The notes under the pieces were generated by a model that saw only the letters and a program-made list of their open reading frames with translations, had not been told where the DNA came from and did not search any database. Positions 13,701-26,417 of a stretch of DNA of 64,000 nucleotides are shown here, one piece after another. Origin of the DNA: Adineta ricciae. Taxonomy: Eukaryota > Rotifera > Eurotatoria > Adinetida > Adinetidae. Where the stretch lies: the NCBI GenBank assembly GCA_905250025.1, contig CAJNOJ010000020.1, positions 1 through 64,000 on the forward strand, written 5' to 3'. Position 1 is the stretch's first letter. Every line of letters begins with the position of its first letter. The position numbers and the translations under genes were made by a program.

Positions 13701-16700
13701 TCTACTTGTTATTGTCGTTGTTCTGGGTTGATGGTAGGTTCGTTCAATGGTTTCATATTGTTCAGTTGTTTCATAAGTTGTTGATTCTTTTCGTTGATCC
13801 ACTGATTTTCTTCGACGTTTCAATTTCACATATTCATCAGTCAGATCATCTAAACAACGAAGGTACTGCTGTTCAACATGAAAATTATCTCGTTGCCGTT
13901 GTTTGAAGAGATTTTCTGATGATGATCGTCGTTTCTTTTCGATTTCATATTCGTACGTTCGCGTTGTTGTCTTCGGTTGGTTATTGTTATCGAAAGGAAT
14001 AAAGATTTCTAAACTTTTCGGATATTGTCGTACGCAACGATAATCACCCGAACGTGTTAATGAATGGCTTTGAGATGGACGAGGACGTTTATTATCATTT
14101 CGCGTTGGTGTTATGAATGCGGACTGTTGATCCATTGATTGAGACATCAAGGATGAGTATTGTTGTTGTTGGTTAGTTTCAATTTGTCGTTTACGTGAGA
14201 TAGACGGTGATGGTGACATTTCAACAAGCAAATTAGACAACATGTTCTTGTTGATGCCTTTGCAGGAAGAGATATACAAAACAGATTATTTATTCTTAGA
14301 TACGAGTTGAAAGTTACGATAAATATAAGGATACATTCGGCTCGTACAACAGTATTCATTGATTTCTTCGGCATGATCACAGATTGAATGAGATATTCTA
14401 TTTTGTTGAAAAGCATTGACAAGAGAGTACATCGTCGTTAGTGCTGAAAAAACGAGCATCAGGCGACAAACTAGACGAACCAACGAACGTACAAAATACA
14501 AACATACGTATACATATGTGTATTCGAATAGCCACTACCATCAATACAAGGAAACAACAAGAAAAGAAGAAAAGCGCGTCAACAAGACAAAAAATAAATG
14601 ACATGTTTTCTGATGATATATGCCCTATTGTTAGGTAACCTACCTCGACTATTTTCATCATTTCCGCTACTTGCACTTCGACGTTTGACTATTCGCGTAC
14701 GAACAGGTGAAGAAGATCCTCGATTCATAGTAACTAGACGAGAAGATGATCACTACTTCTCATGAAAGCAAAGAACCACAAACGACTGAGACGATATTTT
14801 ACAAACACAGATATTTTTCTTTCTGCTTCTTCTCGATATGCCTTTTTTCTTCTTTCCAACAAGAATGTATTTCCCTTTTCTGCCGTTCCCTATCCTATAT
14901 CTGTTATGCTATTTTCCAGAATCGATCATTCTCCGCGAGACGTTGTGTATAGGCACATACGTTCGTTCTTTTTTTCTGTACAAAGAATCGATGGCTTGAA
15001 GATAGATGGATAGATGGATATCGACTAACTTCTTTCTGTTTTATCTCCTTATTTTCTACCATCTATCGTTTGCCTTCTGCGTTAGGTCGTTATACAAACA
15101 AGTCTATATCTTAACACATATGACGAGGAAGATGGATATAGAGAAAATGAGTTGTTGTTATCATCTTTTCCTTCTCCTCTCCTCTTTTCGCTGTTACAGA
15201 AGGAAGATCGTGGCCAAGTATTGTCAGTTGGAGGCGGACAAACAACATTTGTTTGCAAGATGAAGAACAAAAAGAAAACGATGGCAAGATCTGTTGCTTT
15301 TTATTTTTCTCAAGGGTTCTCTAGTAGAAGTCTTAACGTATTGTTAATCAACTAATGAAAGACAATTCTAACCACAACGACATACTTATCTTTCTTGTAT
15401 TCTTTTTATTCATGGTAAAAGGGCATTCACAAAGCAAATGCATACGAATAGACAAGGCAAGCAAGCCATTTCAACTATTAGAGCGATGCATACATATATG
15501 TATATATAACTATATATATATATAAAAGCATCAAAGAAAACGACGATGTACTCTAAATAAAATAAATGAATACTGTCTAAGAAAATAAGCATATGCGTGC
15601 ATGAGGTAAAGACAAGTGCATTGGTCAAGAGAAATCATAATTGAATCCAGGTTGGACGCGAGATTTTCTTACCGTATCTTGCAATGGTAGGCGGAACGAA
15701 TAATTCAGCAGTACAAGTTGCTTTGCCCCACGCATTCTCCACATGTAATGTGTATTTACCAATATCATCATATCGAATATTAAATATAGTTAATATGTAA
15801 GTATCATTAAAGATCTGCTGTTGATAGTGTTGATTAGAACCTAAATGAGTTATTGGCGAGCCATTAAATAACCAATAAGCCTTGATAATAATTAGATTAG
15901 GGAAAAAGTCGAATTTTGAATGAGAAAAAAAACTTACATTTAGAGGTTGTGTACCAATTGCTCGTGCTTCGAATTTGACTGTGGAACCAAGAGATGTTTT
16001 CTGATCGTGAAATAGCTGTCGAAATTCAGGTGGAAAGCCAACTGGAGTAGTGAGCATAGGTTCAGGTGCAGGCATAGTTGACAGAGTGTTCATTGTAAAT
16101 GATAGTTTTGGTGCACTACCGAATTTCATTGTTTTTGCTTGATGAAAACTTGATCTACTTCGTGATATTTTCGGTACTTCCAGCGTATCCGTAGTATTTG
16201 CAGTTTGAACCTGTAGAGAAGAGTAAGAACAAAAGATTCTCATCTTTCATGTACAGATTTTTTAAGTGAAGCATACTTGTTGTTCATAGGTATTGGACAC
16301 GGATTTTGTTTCGGTGATGAGAGTACTTGTCGGCACAGTTTGTTGTTCCACAAGTGCGTTGGACAGGAGTTTTTCGCTTTCCTGTACTGCTTGACCGCCA
16401 ATTGGTTGCATGTGATTGGACTGAAGACGATCACGTAGCATCAGTGTATCACTCGATTGAACAATAACTTGACATGTACATTCCGCTTGGCCCATGGAAT
16501 TCACTGCTGTTATACGATAAACTCCCGTATCATTCTCCTTCTCACATCGATCTTTCGTTAATGTGCATAGTTGTCCATCAAATGTAACCATGAGATCACG
16601 TGAATTTTTCAACGGAATATCATTTCGATACCAAATGATCTTTTAGTACATGAAAATAGTTGCTTTTCTTTCGCTTCTCAAAGAATATCTTACCTCCGGT

Positions 16701-17257
16701 TCTGGATGAGCATTTACTGCTGCATTCAGTTTCAACTTTTGTCCTTCGCTGATGGTTGTATTACGCAAGAATTGAACAAATACAGGTTTACTTGGTGTAT
16801 CAGATAATTCTGATTCTCTGTAAGAGAAAAGACAAAAGAGCTTTCCAATTGCTACAGAAAAAGATACTTACGGTGTTCGACAAAAAAAGTCTTCCACGGT
16901 TAGTTGTGTAAATGAATGAGCTTCTCCTATACTATTGCGAATTACAACTATATATGAACCAGTATCTTCTGGAAACGCTTCTTTGATTAATAATGCTGTA
17001 TAATCGACTTCTTTGACAACCTATGATTGATAAAAGTCGACAGACAACTCGATTGTATATACAGATTGAATACTAACCTTAAAATCCCGAGATATACCAA
17101 GTGCTTCGAAATCGATGGGAGTGCCATCTTTCAACCATGTTATTGTACCTTTGGGATATGCAGTAAAACGGCAAGACAGCTTTACTGGTTGCCCTTCGCG
17201 TACGATATATGAAGCCTGTAATGGTTCAGTGAAACGTGGCTCGTAGTCAAGGGACAT
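1..17257 (-). CDS. Giant titin/kettin-like Ig-repeat muscle protein (multi-exon, 3' end beyond window)
   Basis: Reading right to left, the ATG at 17255-17257 opens three I-set Ig domains (to 15673). A Ser/Thr/Arg-rich disordered region follows (about 14733-10560). Then come single Ig domains at about 10200-10550, 9370-9640, 8500-8860, 7830-8215 and 7340-7650, a linker-motif array (6155-7306), and about twelve further Ig domains down to position 1, roughly 20 in all. Typical signatures are PLKPxxAxEGxPVxLxAxIxGxPxP, (F/L)TWxKDxxPL and RPxDxGxYTVxAxNPxG. Most domains keep the core Trp but lack the Cys pair, as expected for cytosolic sarcomeric I-set domains. Introns of 50-65 bp usually cut just before the core Trp. 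By family knowledge such proteins link Z-disc actin to thick filaments; the short linkers between Ig domains recall kettin/Sallimus. No kinase or Fn3 domain lies in the window. The exon with the ATG begins about 8 nt upstream at a ttacag acceptor, so a 5' leader exon or trans-spliced leader is likely. About 4,700 residues are encoded here. Confidence 0.85.
6155..7306 (-). repeat. 12-copy linker-motif array: (I/V)DxxxxVxPxxFxYLE
   Basis: Between two Ig domains the giant protein carries twelve tandem copies of a ~30-residue unit with the core [IV]D-[EDTQ]-x-x-[YFI]-V-[NDP]-x-x-[AV]-F-[RKQ]-[YW]-[LIV]-[ED]. Examples are IDTTPLVNPEVFKYLE, VDESSYVNPQAFRYIE and IDDTPIIAPDAFRYLE. Charged, Pro/Lys-rich spacers of 12-18 residues separate them. 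Two short introns interrupt the array (about 6680-6735 and 7145-7195). The same core also occurs once, twice or three times in the linkers between other Ig domains, for example VDERPFVPADKFRNLE. I know no named domain with this pattern; a partner-binding linear motif is inference. Confidence 0.85.
8880..9300 (-). other. Gln/Ser/Tyr-rich disordered linker of the giant Ig protein
   Basis: This coding stretch lies between two Ig domains of the giant gene. It is rich in Gln, Ser, Thr, Tyr, Pro and His, with runs such as YQQQQPQQQ and a Pro-rich end. There is no domain signature. It is in frame with both neighbouring Ig domains, so it is a natural flexible linker and not a misread intron. Its left side carries clear Ig sequence with VFECKFTG and VQWFRNE. 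Confidence 0.7.
10980..13560 (-). repeat. Degenerate VELxxPKP-x(4-9)-EHSST repeat region (about 16 copies, disordered)
   Basis: Two adjacent large exons (about 10885-12376 and 12440-14257) encode a repeat of roughly 55-66 residues. The most regular copies, at 12440-13560, read P-[VM]-E-[LIVF]-x-[VF]-P-K-x(5-12)-[EH]-H-[ST]-S-T-x-[IVL]-x-K. Basic patches and a second core GEHELR-[IV]-x-[ED]-x-[PS]-I follow. GEHELR-like cores lie near 12600, 12770, 12945, 13130 and 13325. At 10980-12300 the unit decays to forms such as VEMIMPKP with DTSTSTMLADV. The composition is Ser/Thr/Arg-rich and probably unfolded. I recognise no known repeat family. Confidence 0.75.
14734..15672 (-). other. Long (939 bp) intron of the giant Ig gene
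   Basis: The upstream exon ends after the third Ig domain with donor G|GTAAGA (exon end 15673, phase 1). The next coding exon is 14644-14733, opened by a tctag acceptor; joining them keeps the frame (TAC G + TT ACT ATG AAT). The intron is about 15 times the local norm and contains TA-rich simple sequence near 15490-15530. An ATG sits 5 nt into the downstream exon, so an internal promoter giving a shorter isoform is conceivable. A second longer intron (14258-14643, 386 bp, phase 1) follows directly. I see no gene inside either. Confidence 0.7.
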
Positions 17258-18783
17258 ATCGATATCTGTAAAGAAACGACGATATCAATGTTTAAAATTT
17301 TTAAAGCTTCCGCTTTTTATCTATTTAGAAAGGGACACTGATGCAAATAAGCAAACTATTTGTCTCATAAACTAACAACTCGCCTATCCATCACCATGTC
17401 TCAAGGAGATCTTCGACGACAAGAAAAGAGAATGAGGAAGACAATACCATATAGTAGTCGGCCTTCGATATACACACAAAAAAATGAGGGCGTTAGCAAT
17501 GTAGACAACTATTGGGCGTTTCTTACTATCTTCTTCTTCTTCTTCCCCTTCTTTTCTTCTTTTTTTTCTTCTCATACTTCCTAGAATACGATATCGAAGG
17601 AGGAAATCCAGTTAATACATGTTTCTTTCTCGGCTTTGCTTTTGCTTCTCATTCTTATTTATCATATTGTTGTTGATTAAATTTGACACATAGACCGGTT
17701 ATTCATAGAACCTTATCATAGGAAAACATTACGATTTACTTTTTTGTCGTACATTATCAAGTGTCAACTGATATCTATATCGCCGTCATATGCTTTTTGG
17801 ATTAGCGTCTTCTTAGATAACATGTAATGTTTATACATCAGAACATAACTATTGAACTCATATCTGCACGACGAGAATCGAATGGTTGAATAAATATCGT
17901 AGGTCTAATGATGTTGGTATATCCATTGTCAATACATCGTCAAGGATAACAATATCAGAAACAGATAAGTAGGTACCTCTGCTTGTTTTCTTTTGCACTT
18001 GTGTGCATTAATTCAAGTATATTTACAATTGACATGATAAAATACACCGATTAAATCAATTGATTAGCCTGGTAAACGAATCAAATTGAATATGAATGAA
18101 ATTAGAATTCGAGACTGAACATCTGTCATATGGAAACCTTCTAAGAAGCCTGTTAGATTGTTATAACTCGTTAAAGCTAGTGCCAAAAGCAAATACCAAG
18201 GAGAGCAATAATATCAGTCCATCAGTCGACACTAATATTTGTGTCTTGTTACAATCTATAACTGTCATTTAACAAAAGAAGACAAGCGACAAATTCCTCT
18301 CGTCTCATATGTATCATTTTGCGTCTCCGTTGTCGAACATTTAATCTAACATCATATCGTTGTTACTGCGAACAACAAAGACTTCAGTACAACGAAATTT
18401 CCTTCAAGGTTCACTCAGTCAAAAAGAGAGAACATTGTTTTGATTGCTTCAATCTTGAAACAGAATAACTAATAGATCTATTAATAGACAATTAGCAGTT
18501 AGACGATAAATCATTCTACTCAAATCAATAATGATTTTTGACAAATAAGATTTGAAAGCGAATCGTACTTCAACAAAATTATCTCTTTGCGAACTTCTAC
18601 ATAGAACAATAAACATCAACATCGTTGACGTAATCAACATTTATTAGATCATCGAATGGAGTATATCAAAAACTATACATATGCATCTAGGCATAGATAA
18701 AAAAAATACATTAATAGGAAAAATACAGCATTTGTCTCAAACAGAGACATATGGGACACTGAAGATGTAGTCACGTTTTTCCC
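17258..18783. other. Intergenic region, no gene seen
   Basis: This lies between the giant Ig gene start and the PLCL stop codon, both on the minus strand. It should hold the promoter and leader exon of the Ig gene and the 3' UTR of PLCL. It is AT-rich with a T/C-rich tract at about 17530-17580. Open frames are short and without recognisable sequence. Confidence 0.6.
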
Positions 18784-21700
18784 TCACGAATTTGTGTTTA
18801 CTAATAGATGAGTTGTTTCCGCAGCTTCGAGAATCTTCAAACAGAAACGAAAGAACTAGTACAGAAACGATCGCCAGGCAGAAAAGATACCTGTTGAATA
18901 ATGATACTCGCATCTTGTTTAGCTTTGTTAAATAAATCCGTTTGACCATGAAGAAGAGCAAGATTATAGGAGAAATTATTCATTGCTTTGGTAAACTTCT
19001 TTCCACGTAGACCGTGCGTTTCGAACAGTTTAGGAACGTTCTGACTGAACTCGTACAATTCTGTTTGTACACTACTCAACTGTAAAAGAAAACAATTTTT
19101 TCCGTTTAATACATCATCAACAGAAAATTTCGTTTTTACCTTCTGATATATTAGATTGCCATTTTCTACCAAAGCTCGACAACGACCTACGACCTAAACG
19201 ATCGAACTTTGTCATTGATCACAAGCATTATCGCTTTATTTATCACGTACTTCTTCTAAAGCGATGATACTCTGTCGAGATAATTCGGGCAACGTCGTTG
19301 AATATTCGAAGATAGGAATCTTTATAAGTACGATAATTATCAATTTGGTCAAAACGACATTCCGATTCACTTACATCTGATTGGCTTCGAATAACAACAG
19401 CACCGATAAGATTGCCTTTCTGTAATCGACTAGCGATTTTTCTTACGCATTGTTTGACATTGGAGATACCTGGTAAACCACAATGTTCGTTGAGTTCACT
19501 TAGACTCTGCTCTACACCATGCCGATATTCGAATGCCGTTTCTAATGGTTGTATCACTGACTAGAAGTATCGAATACATTGGTGATCTGCTCATTGCTTG
19601 CTACATACTTTGAAAAGATCATCGATTCGCTTGTAATAGACTGATCGGAACGATGCGATATGCAGTTTACGCCGAGTGACAGAACGACGATATCGTGACA
19701 ATGTTCGACAAGGTTTCTATTGAACAGAGGCAATCTCAAATTATGATCAATGATTGCGAAACATACAATCGTCAAAGATTTACTATTGATAGCAACATGA
19801 ACAAAGAGATAGGCGTTAGGAAGGAGATCTCCACCAATCGTATACAGATGAACGTGTCGATAGCCTAGAATTGAACAAATGTAGGAAAGAAAAGAAAAGG
19901 AAAGAGTTTACCTGGGTGGATGCATTCAAAGGGTAGTGTGAATTGTCCGATAAAGTCATAATCTAGTGAATCATCGTCGAGTACAACGAATCGGACGAGT
20001 GCCAATTCCGGAAAAGCGATTTCAAATTCAAATGTATCATTAAACTGAGGGTTTTCACCTGCCAAAGAAAACACACATCGAACAACGAAGATTAATCAAT
20101 TAAGTCTTACAGTTATGATAGACTGTCTTGGTTCGCGCTTCATCACAATCTCTAGGTACGCCGAAGATTTGCACAACAACATACGGGTCAACTGAATTGG
20201 CTTTCAATTCTGCTTGTTCAGGTCGAGGAAGATGAAGAGCACTGATTACCTTTGAATTTTTTAGAGAAAAGAAAGAAATAAAACATTCACTTTCTAAGTA
20301 TTTCATACTTTAATATGTAGTATTTGAGGTGTATTCGATGGATACAGATTATTTGTTAGTCTATTGCTCGCTATTGTATTACTATTGGATCGTAAGTAAC
20401 TTGGTTTAAGGACGTATCCACAACTGCCATTAGTAAGAAAACGGCCGATATACACGTCCATAAACTTTCCAGCAGTTTGGTAGTTCATTGCCACTAGAGA
20501 AAAGAACGCTTTTCAGAGCAATTGGATTGTCAAAGAAAGATTATATCAGTATGTCGAGAAATAAACATCTAGGAGATTTACTGTGATCAAATGATGGTAT
20601 ATTCGGTATGGATTTCGAAACTGTCTGTCAGTTAAATGAGAAGAATACTCAGGAAATGAAAGAGTTCGGTTTTGTTGACAAATCACTATGTAACTAACCC
20701 ATTTGACAACCAACATTCCAAAAATCTTGCGGATTAAGATTTGACGAATCGACACGCCATGTTCCTGGTGTCACTCTGGAAATAAACCGTTTATTATAAG
20801 TAATAAATTCTTCTGCATCGGTAGTCGCTAGCCGAAATCCTGCACTTTCACTAAACGTACACACTTGACCAAGTTGTTCTATACAAATGAAAAATTTCGA
20901 TGATCTATTACAGAGAATTATTCTTACGTTCACTGAATGCGGTAGTGAAATCTTCGAATGGTGCCGAACGAAGTAAACAAACAAGATCGGAGAATACCCG
21001 AGATAATTTCCGATATTTTTTACAATGATTCAATTCCTATTTCAATCCAAACACTAAACTATACTTAACTCTTATCTTTCCAACCTTTTTCGATCGTCGT
21101 TTATGGTCCTCGTAACAATCATCATCGTCGGTAATTTCTCCATATTCTCGATTGATTTCATTCGACACGGATGCAGATAATTTTTTACTCTAAATCATCA
21201 AGTACAACTTTGCCGACGATTCATTCCGTCGTGCTTACTTTGATAATGACTCTACCACGCAATGCATTCGGTGATGGAAGATTTGCATCATTAGATGATA
21301 ACGAGCTACTAACAAACAACTTTTCACCGAAGATTTCAATTAGCAATTGAGCAACACGTTCCTGCTGACTGATACAACAATGTAGTTCCATGCATAATAT
21401 CAATGGATAGCTAAAACATCAGAGAGAAGAACGAAATATTTTGTTGAGCATTTGTATGTATTACTTGGATGTTTCGAATGCATAATTATTGATACATTCC
21501 AATGCCTCTGACAAAGCTATTCGTGATGTTAATGTACCATTATGTATCAAGGGCTGCCCATCAGATCCATCGAAACAATGGAGATCCAAACAGCGGCAAC
21601 CACGCATCAATGCATGAATAAACCCATCGACACTCGATGGGCCTTTTAATTGATCAGCCAATAGAAATCTAAATGTCAGGAATGATTGTGCTATAACGAG

Positions 21701-23327
21701 GATTTCGCCCACTTACGTATTGTAGGACGATGCTATAAAATAGTAGTTTAATGGATGATCCATATCTTGTGTAATCGATCTCTGACTTGGGTTAAATATA
21801 TCACATTCCGAAGATAAAAGATAATTCGTAAAACCTGACAACTTGGAAGATTAATATCTGGCTCATTCGTTCTCCATGTTGACTTACCATCGATACCTAA
21901 GTGTCCTAAGAGTCTCGCTTCCACCGAGGGCTCAAATTCTTGGATGATCTGTGTACATTTCTCTCGTGTAATTTTTGACATCTAAAGCGTAGAATAAGAA
22001 ATTCAAATTTCTTTTTTCACAAATTAATTACGCCTTGTTCAGCTTCGAGAAATAATGTTAAATCTTGCGTTGAAAGAAAGTCCTGATTCCGAGAATATCT
22101 ACACAAACAAAAGTAGATTGCTTTCTTTTTATAGCCTGAATTCATTCGAACTAGGTCAACCTGACTAAAAGATGATAAATCTCCGGTCGTGTCGAAAGTT
22201 TTTTAAACACATCAACAAGTTCTTCGGTGGAGAAATATCCCCGATCACCTTCTGGTTTCTTCGCTTGAATTTCCTTAATGAAAAGAAGTCATTAATGTAA
22301 TACTTTCCTGTTAAATGAACATGAAGATTTACTTGTAAACGAACTTTTAATTTTTCTTCTGAAATACCATAATCACTCAGTAGCCGAATGGTTTCATCTT
22401 CGTCGATCAAATTCTTCTCTGTTAACATTTGATACTCATTAGAGTTCATATGTTCCAAATTGCTCGATGACGACAGTCCAGTTGCAAAAGCATCGCGTAG
22501 CCAACGATCACGCATCTGTTGTCGATCTTCGAGATCTACGAAAAGAAGAAACCAATGCTTAGTATTCGAACTTCAATCTTCTACCGGCTGATGTCAACGG
22601 ATTTCCATGAGTAGTAATCAGACACGATAAACCCGTCACCCAAATATTTGCCTCATCAGCATTGCTGGCGACAAGGTCAACCGAGACGTATTCATTCGTT
22701 TCATTCGTATAAATAATTGAAAAGACGGATTCATTCTCATACTGTTGCGCGTGTTCACGTAGACGTTCAGTTGTTTTTCCCAGACGTACTTCTTTGATTG
22801 AATCAATTGTAACTAAATTATATGAAACTAATAACACATTCCAACAGAGAAAACATCGTTTTTACTGTTTGCCTTCGATGGTTTCTTCGCAGACGGATAC
22901 CAACTGATTGCGGTGAGTGTATCGTTTATTTTGTAAAGACGACGAAACTGTCGAGCATAGGATCGAATTTTGAGTAAATCACTTCCTTCTTGCATATAGC
23001 GAAGACAATCAGTCACTGAAATGAGCCGTAGTAAGAATTTCAACTAATCTTCTTATGCATCTTACCATCGGCAACATTTTTCTCAAATGGCATCGCACTG
23101 AATGAGACCACTTTTCTCTTGAATGTTTTACTCGTCGGATTATCTTCGTTATTCGAACTGGCATTTGTCGAAATATTCTCTTCATTCGTTGAATTGCTTT
23201 TGTTATGATTCTCAACAATAATATCGTCATGAAAAAATGCTCGTCGTCGATTGATTTGTTGTTTTCGAAGAGCACTTATCGGTAGTGTCGTGATTGTATT
23301 GTTTGTTTCATTAACATCACTATTCAT
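18784..23327 (-). CDS. PLCL: PLCL/PRIP-type inactive phospholipase C-like protein (multi-exon)
   Basis: The start ATG is at 23325-23327. The order is an N-terminal disordered segment, [12 protein letters not shown] before a PH domain (about 22560-23060), EF-hand-like region (22165-22515), PLC X box (21220-21850), Y box with [15 protein letters not shown] (20700-20770), C2 domain (19865-20250) and a conserved C-terminal helical tail with [20 protein letters not shown]. The PH lead-in and C-terminal tail match vertebrate PLCL1/PLCL2 rather than catalytic PLC isozymes. In the X box the first catalytic His is Tyr (ASSYNTF, codon 21722-21724), the second is Asn (LIHNGTLT), and the metal-binding Glu/Asp pair reads [12 protein letters not shown]2 hydrolysis is therefore not expected; PRIP proteins act as InsP3/phosphatase/GABA-A-receptor scaffolds. 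The last exon gives [16 protein letters not shown] and a stop at 18784-18786. Confidence 0.88.
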
Positions 23328-25993
23328 GTTCCAAGATTACCTAAGATCTGCTATCCTTCATTGAATGATTTTGTTATGATCAAAACAAAAATATATTCAT
23401 CTATAAAACACGAAGAGAGGAAGACAGATATTTATTGATAACTTTTGGTATTACTATACTTTCTATTATCAACTGTCATTTAATACTTGTGCGAGAGAGA
23501 AGAAAAGAAGAAGAAGAAGAAGACGAAGAAGAAAAAAAGAACTGCATGTTTTTCTCCTTTTCTTCGTTCTAATATGCAGTCATTGGTATAAGGAAGACAA
23601 TCTAATGAAATAGGCGGAAGTCAACTAAATAGACGTGAACACACAGATTTGTAGCGCTAAGCCGATTACAGATATATTCAACATCGAATTTTGTTTTGTT
23701 GCTTACTAGTGAAATTTTTTTGTCAGTCACTATTTTGATACATGAGAATAGGATAATAGAAATGATGGCAAATCTAATTTTTTCCTCTTTTCTCATTCAT
23801 ATGAGAAATGATTTTGACAAGTAGCATGGATATGAATTCCCACATACGTATCTCGATTGCTGATGCTATTGCGTTTTTTTTCTTTCTTCTTACTGAAGTA
23901 TCTGTTTAAGGTAGGCGAAAGAGAAGAAGTTCTTCGCGTCTAATTTAGTGTAGTAAACGGTGCAAAGAAATAATAATTGTAATTATTCTTAGAAGCACTA
24001 TGTTCGAGTTTTCTTTTTTTATGAGAAGAAAAAAAAAGCCGAGAATGTGGACGAAGATATTAAATAATTACTTGGCAGAACGTCTTTCCATTCCAATTTT
24101 CTTTTCTTACAACTAATCGATAATAAGGCGAGATTAATAATAGGATCAATTAGTTTGAATATCTACTTATGCTTAATGATTATCCAAATGCTAAGAGAAG
24201 AAGACTCTATCAACATTTGTGTTAGATGTTCGAACTGTGAATTATTTTAACACAGGAAGACAAAGATACACAGACATAAGTACTGTCTTCCGTTGCCTTT
24301 TCTCAACTTGATTTTACTCATTCATTCTCTTCAACGATGCTTTTGTTAATGATAATAGACGAACGAAACACTCGCGTTTTTTGTTGTCACTACTGCTGAT
24401 GCCTATATACTCTTTCTTGACTCAATTAAGTGTCACTATTATTGGGAAAAGATATGATTTTGTCTTCATTGTGATCGAGTTATTGTAATCGATCATTCTG
24501 AATACCACACCGATCCTCAAATCCAATCATATAACGCCCTCGGACTACTTCAGTACACGCATGGCTGCTAAATGCTTGTCGTTATCGACATATTTTTTGT
24601 GTCTTTCGAGAGTTAGACGGAGTCAGCTGGATAAAAAACATGCATAGATTCGACAGAAGTAATAGAGAAGATAGACGAAGGAAAAGCCACTGTGCGTTTA
24701 GAACCCTGGGCTAATGTTTTTCCTGGTAACGATTGCATTTAACTCGAACAAAACAAAAAAAAAAGAGAGCTGGTATTTGATGCTGAGACGCACGACGAGA
24801 TCTGAAATGAATACATTTGTTTACACTTGTTAATTGATTTAATTACGAAGATTGATGTAGATGGTAAAATAAATATCAGTTTTCTAATTGGTAAAAAGCT
24901 AATAATTTTCATTTGAATTAGTCTTTCTCGCCCAGATCCTACGAAGAAAATTTGCGTGGTTTCCGTTTCTTTTTTTAAACTGAAGAGAAAGAATGTTTTA
25001 ATTATATGACGAGCTTTTCTTCTCCTTGAAAATAATAAAACAAAACATAACACTCATCAAGGTTGGGAAAGAATCTAAATAAATCATGAAGAAGTTCTCG
25101 TTGCACCACGTTTAATTTACTACTTACGTCTATGAAAATGAATGCATAGGAAAGTATCTTTCATTACGGCATCCAGTTAAATCGCTAGACTTTCGAGAAG
25201 AAATCATTGCATTGAAATTTATTTGAAAAATAAGAAAAAGACTCGCATTCACAGATTAAAAAAAAAGTGTGCCGACTAGAAAAATTATTGAATAATTCTC
25301 AGATTGATAGGGAGAGGTTATGTTGTTCATCGATGATATCATTCGCGAGAAAAATCTTCGGTGAAATAATTTTGATTCGATGAAAATCGATTATTAATGT
25401 GGAGAGATACGAGAGAAGACAAATGGTTAAAATCCACGTCGAAACAATCGTAATTAAGTGATAATTCCAACCCTACGCAAGCAGAATTCGAATTTAATCG
25501 TCCATTTAGATTTACATACTTGGGTCGTGGGCAACCAAAGGCTGTTTTCCTGATGATATTTGAAAAGAACGATTGCTTGAACGATGAGGACTAAACGAAC
25601 AAAAGGCGTTTGTTTTACAATTGCTTATCAACTGAAAAATTCATGAAATATCTCAAATACTAATTAGTTTCTAACATTATGATTACATTCGTCAGTTAAC
25701 CAGGCTAATTGTAGATGAAATTGAATCTACGGAAGGCTATTTTCTTGGAAATTTGATTCTGCAGAGTTAGAATAAGTGTATGATAATACTCGGCAAGATT
25801 CGCATACGAAATTGTGAAATTTAAGTTTAATGTCATTCTTTTATCTAATTTGACAAATATCGAGATCTAATTGCCTAAATAGATCGATTCCCGAAGGACA
25901 TCTTTTCTCCTGTCAAAACCGGCTGACTTAATAAAAGCAATTGCCTAATTCAATTCGTTTTTTTTCAATATCTCATTTGCTTACATATGATGA
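23328..25993. other. Gene-poor AT-rich stretch
   Basis: It follows the PLCL start and should contain its promoter and any leader exons. There are purine- and pyrimidine-rich tracts, including AAGAAGAAGAAGAAGACGA near 23507-23530, and A-runs near 24010-24040 and 24750-24770. No open frame here has recognisable similarity or a coherent splice chain. Confidence 0.55.
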
Positions 25994-26417
25994 GTGTCAA
26001 AGTACAGACGATTGTTATTAGACTTCGAACGATCGGTAATATTCGACTTGAATACAATAATGGCCGGATCCAAAGTGATAAAAGCATTTCACAATACAGA
26101 GCTCCAACACTTGCTAGAAATGTTGCGTGCATTGCCACGAGACGAATCGAATGAACGTTGGAGTTCTATTCGAAAAGATATTAAAGATAAGTCGAAGAAT
26201 AGTTCATATACGAACAGGAAAATTGCAAGTAATGCTTAAACTGAATGCAGCGATAAGTCCACAGACGAGAAAAGTGACGTTGAATCGAGAATATTTTCTT
26301 CCGCATGTCGGATTATTCCGAATGAGTTCAGCACTGAATGAACCGATTGAAATAGCGAACATGATGATGGAAGACTTACATTTGGCGATACCGAATGTAG
26401 ATTGTAATGAGAACTGA
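25994..26417 (+). pseudogene. Possible decayed or unrecognised coding fragment
   Basis: Two overlapping plus-strand frames look somewhat gene-like. The first covers about 25994-26236 (with LQHLLEMLRALPRDESNERW) and the second continues to 26417 (with REYFLPHVGLFRMSSALNEP). They are in different frames, and no splice pair of normal length joins them, so a frameshifted remnant is one explanation. I recognise no family. It could equally be chance. Confidence 0.15.

Noticed and set aside
18784..23327. Catalytically active PLC-beta or PLC-delta
   Set aside because: The PH lead-in and C-terminal tail match PLCL, and the catalytic His residues are Tyr and Asn.
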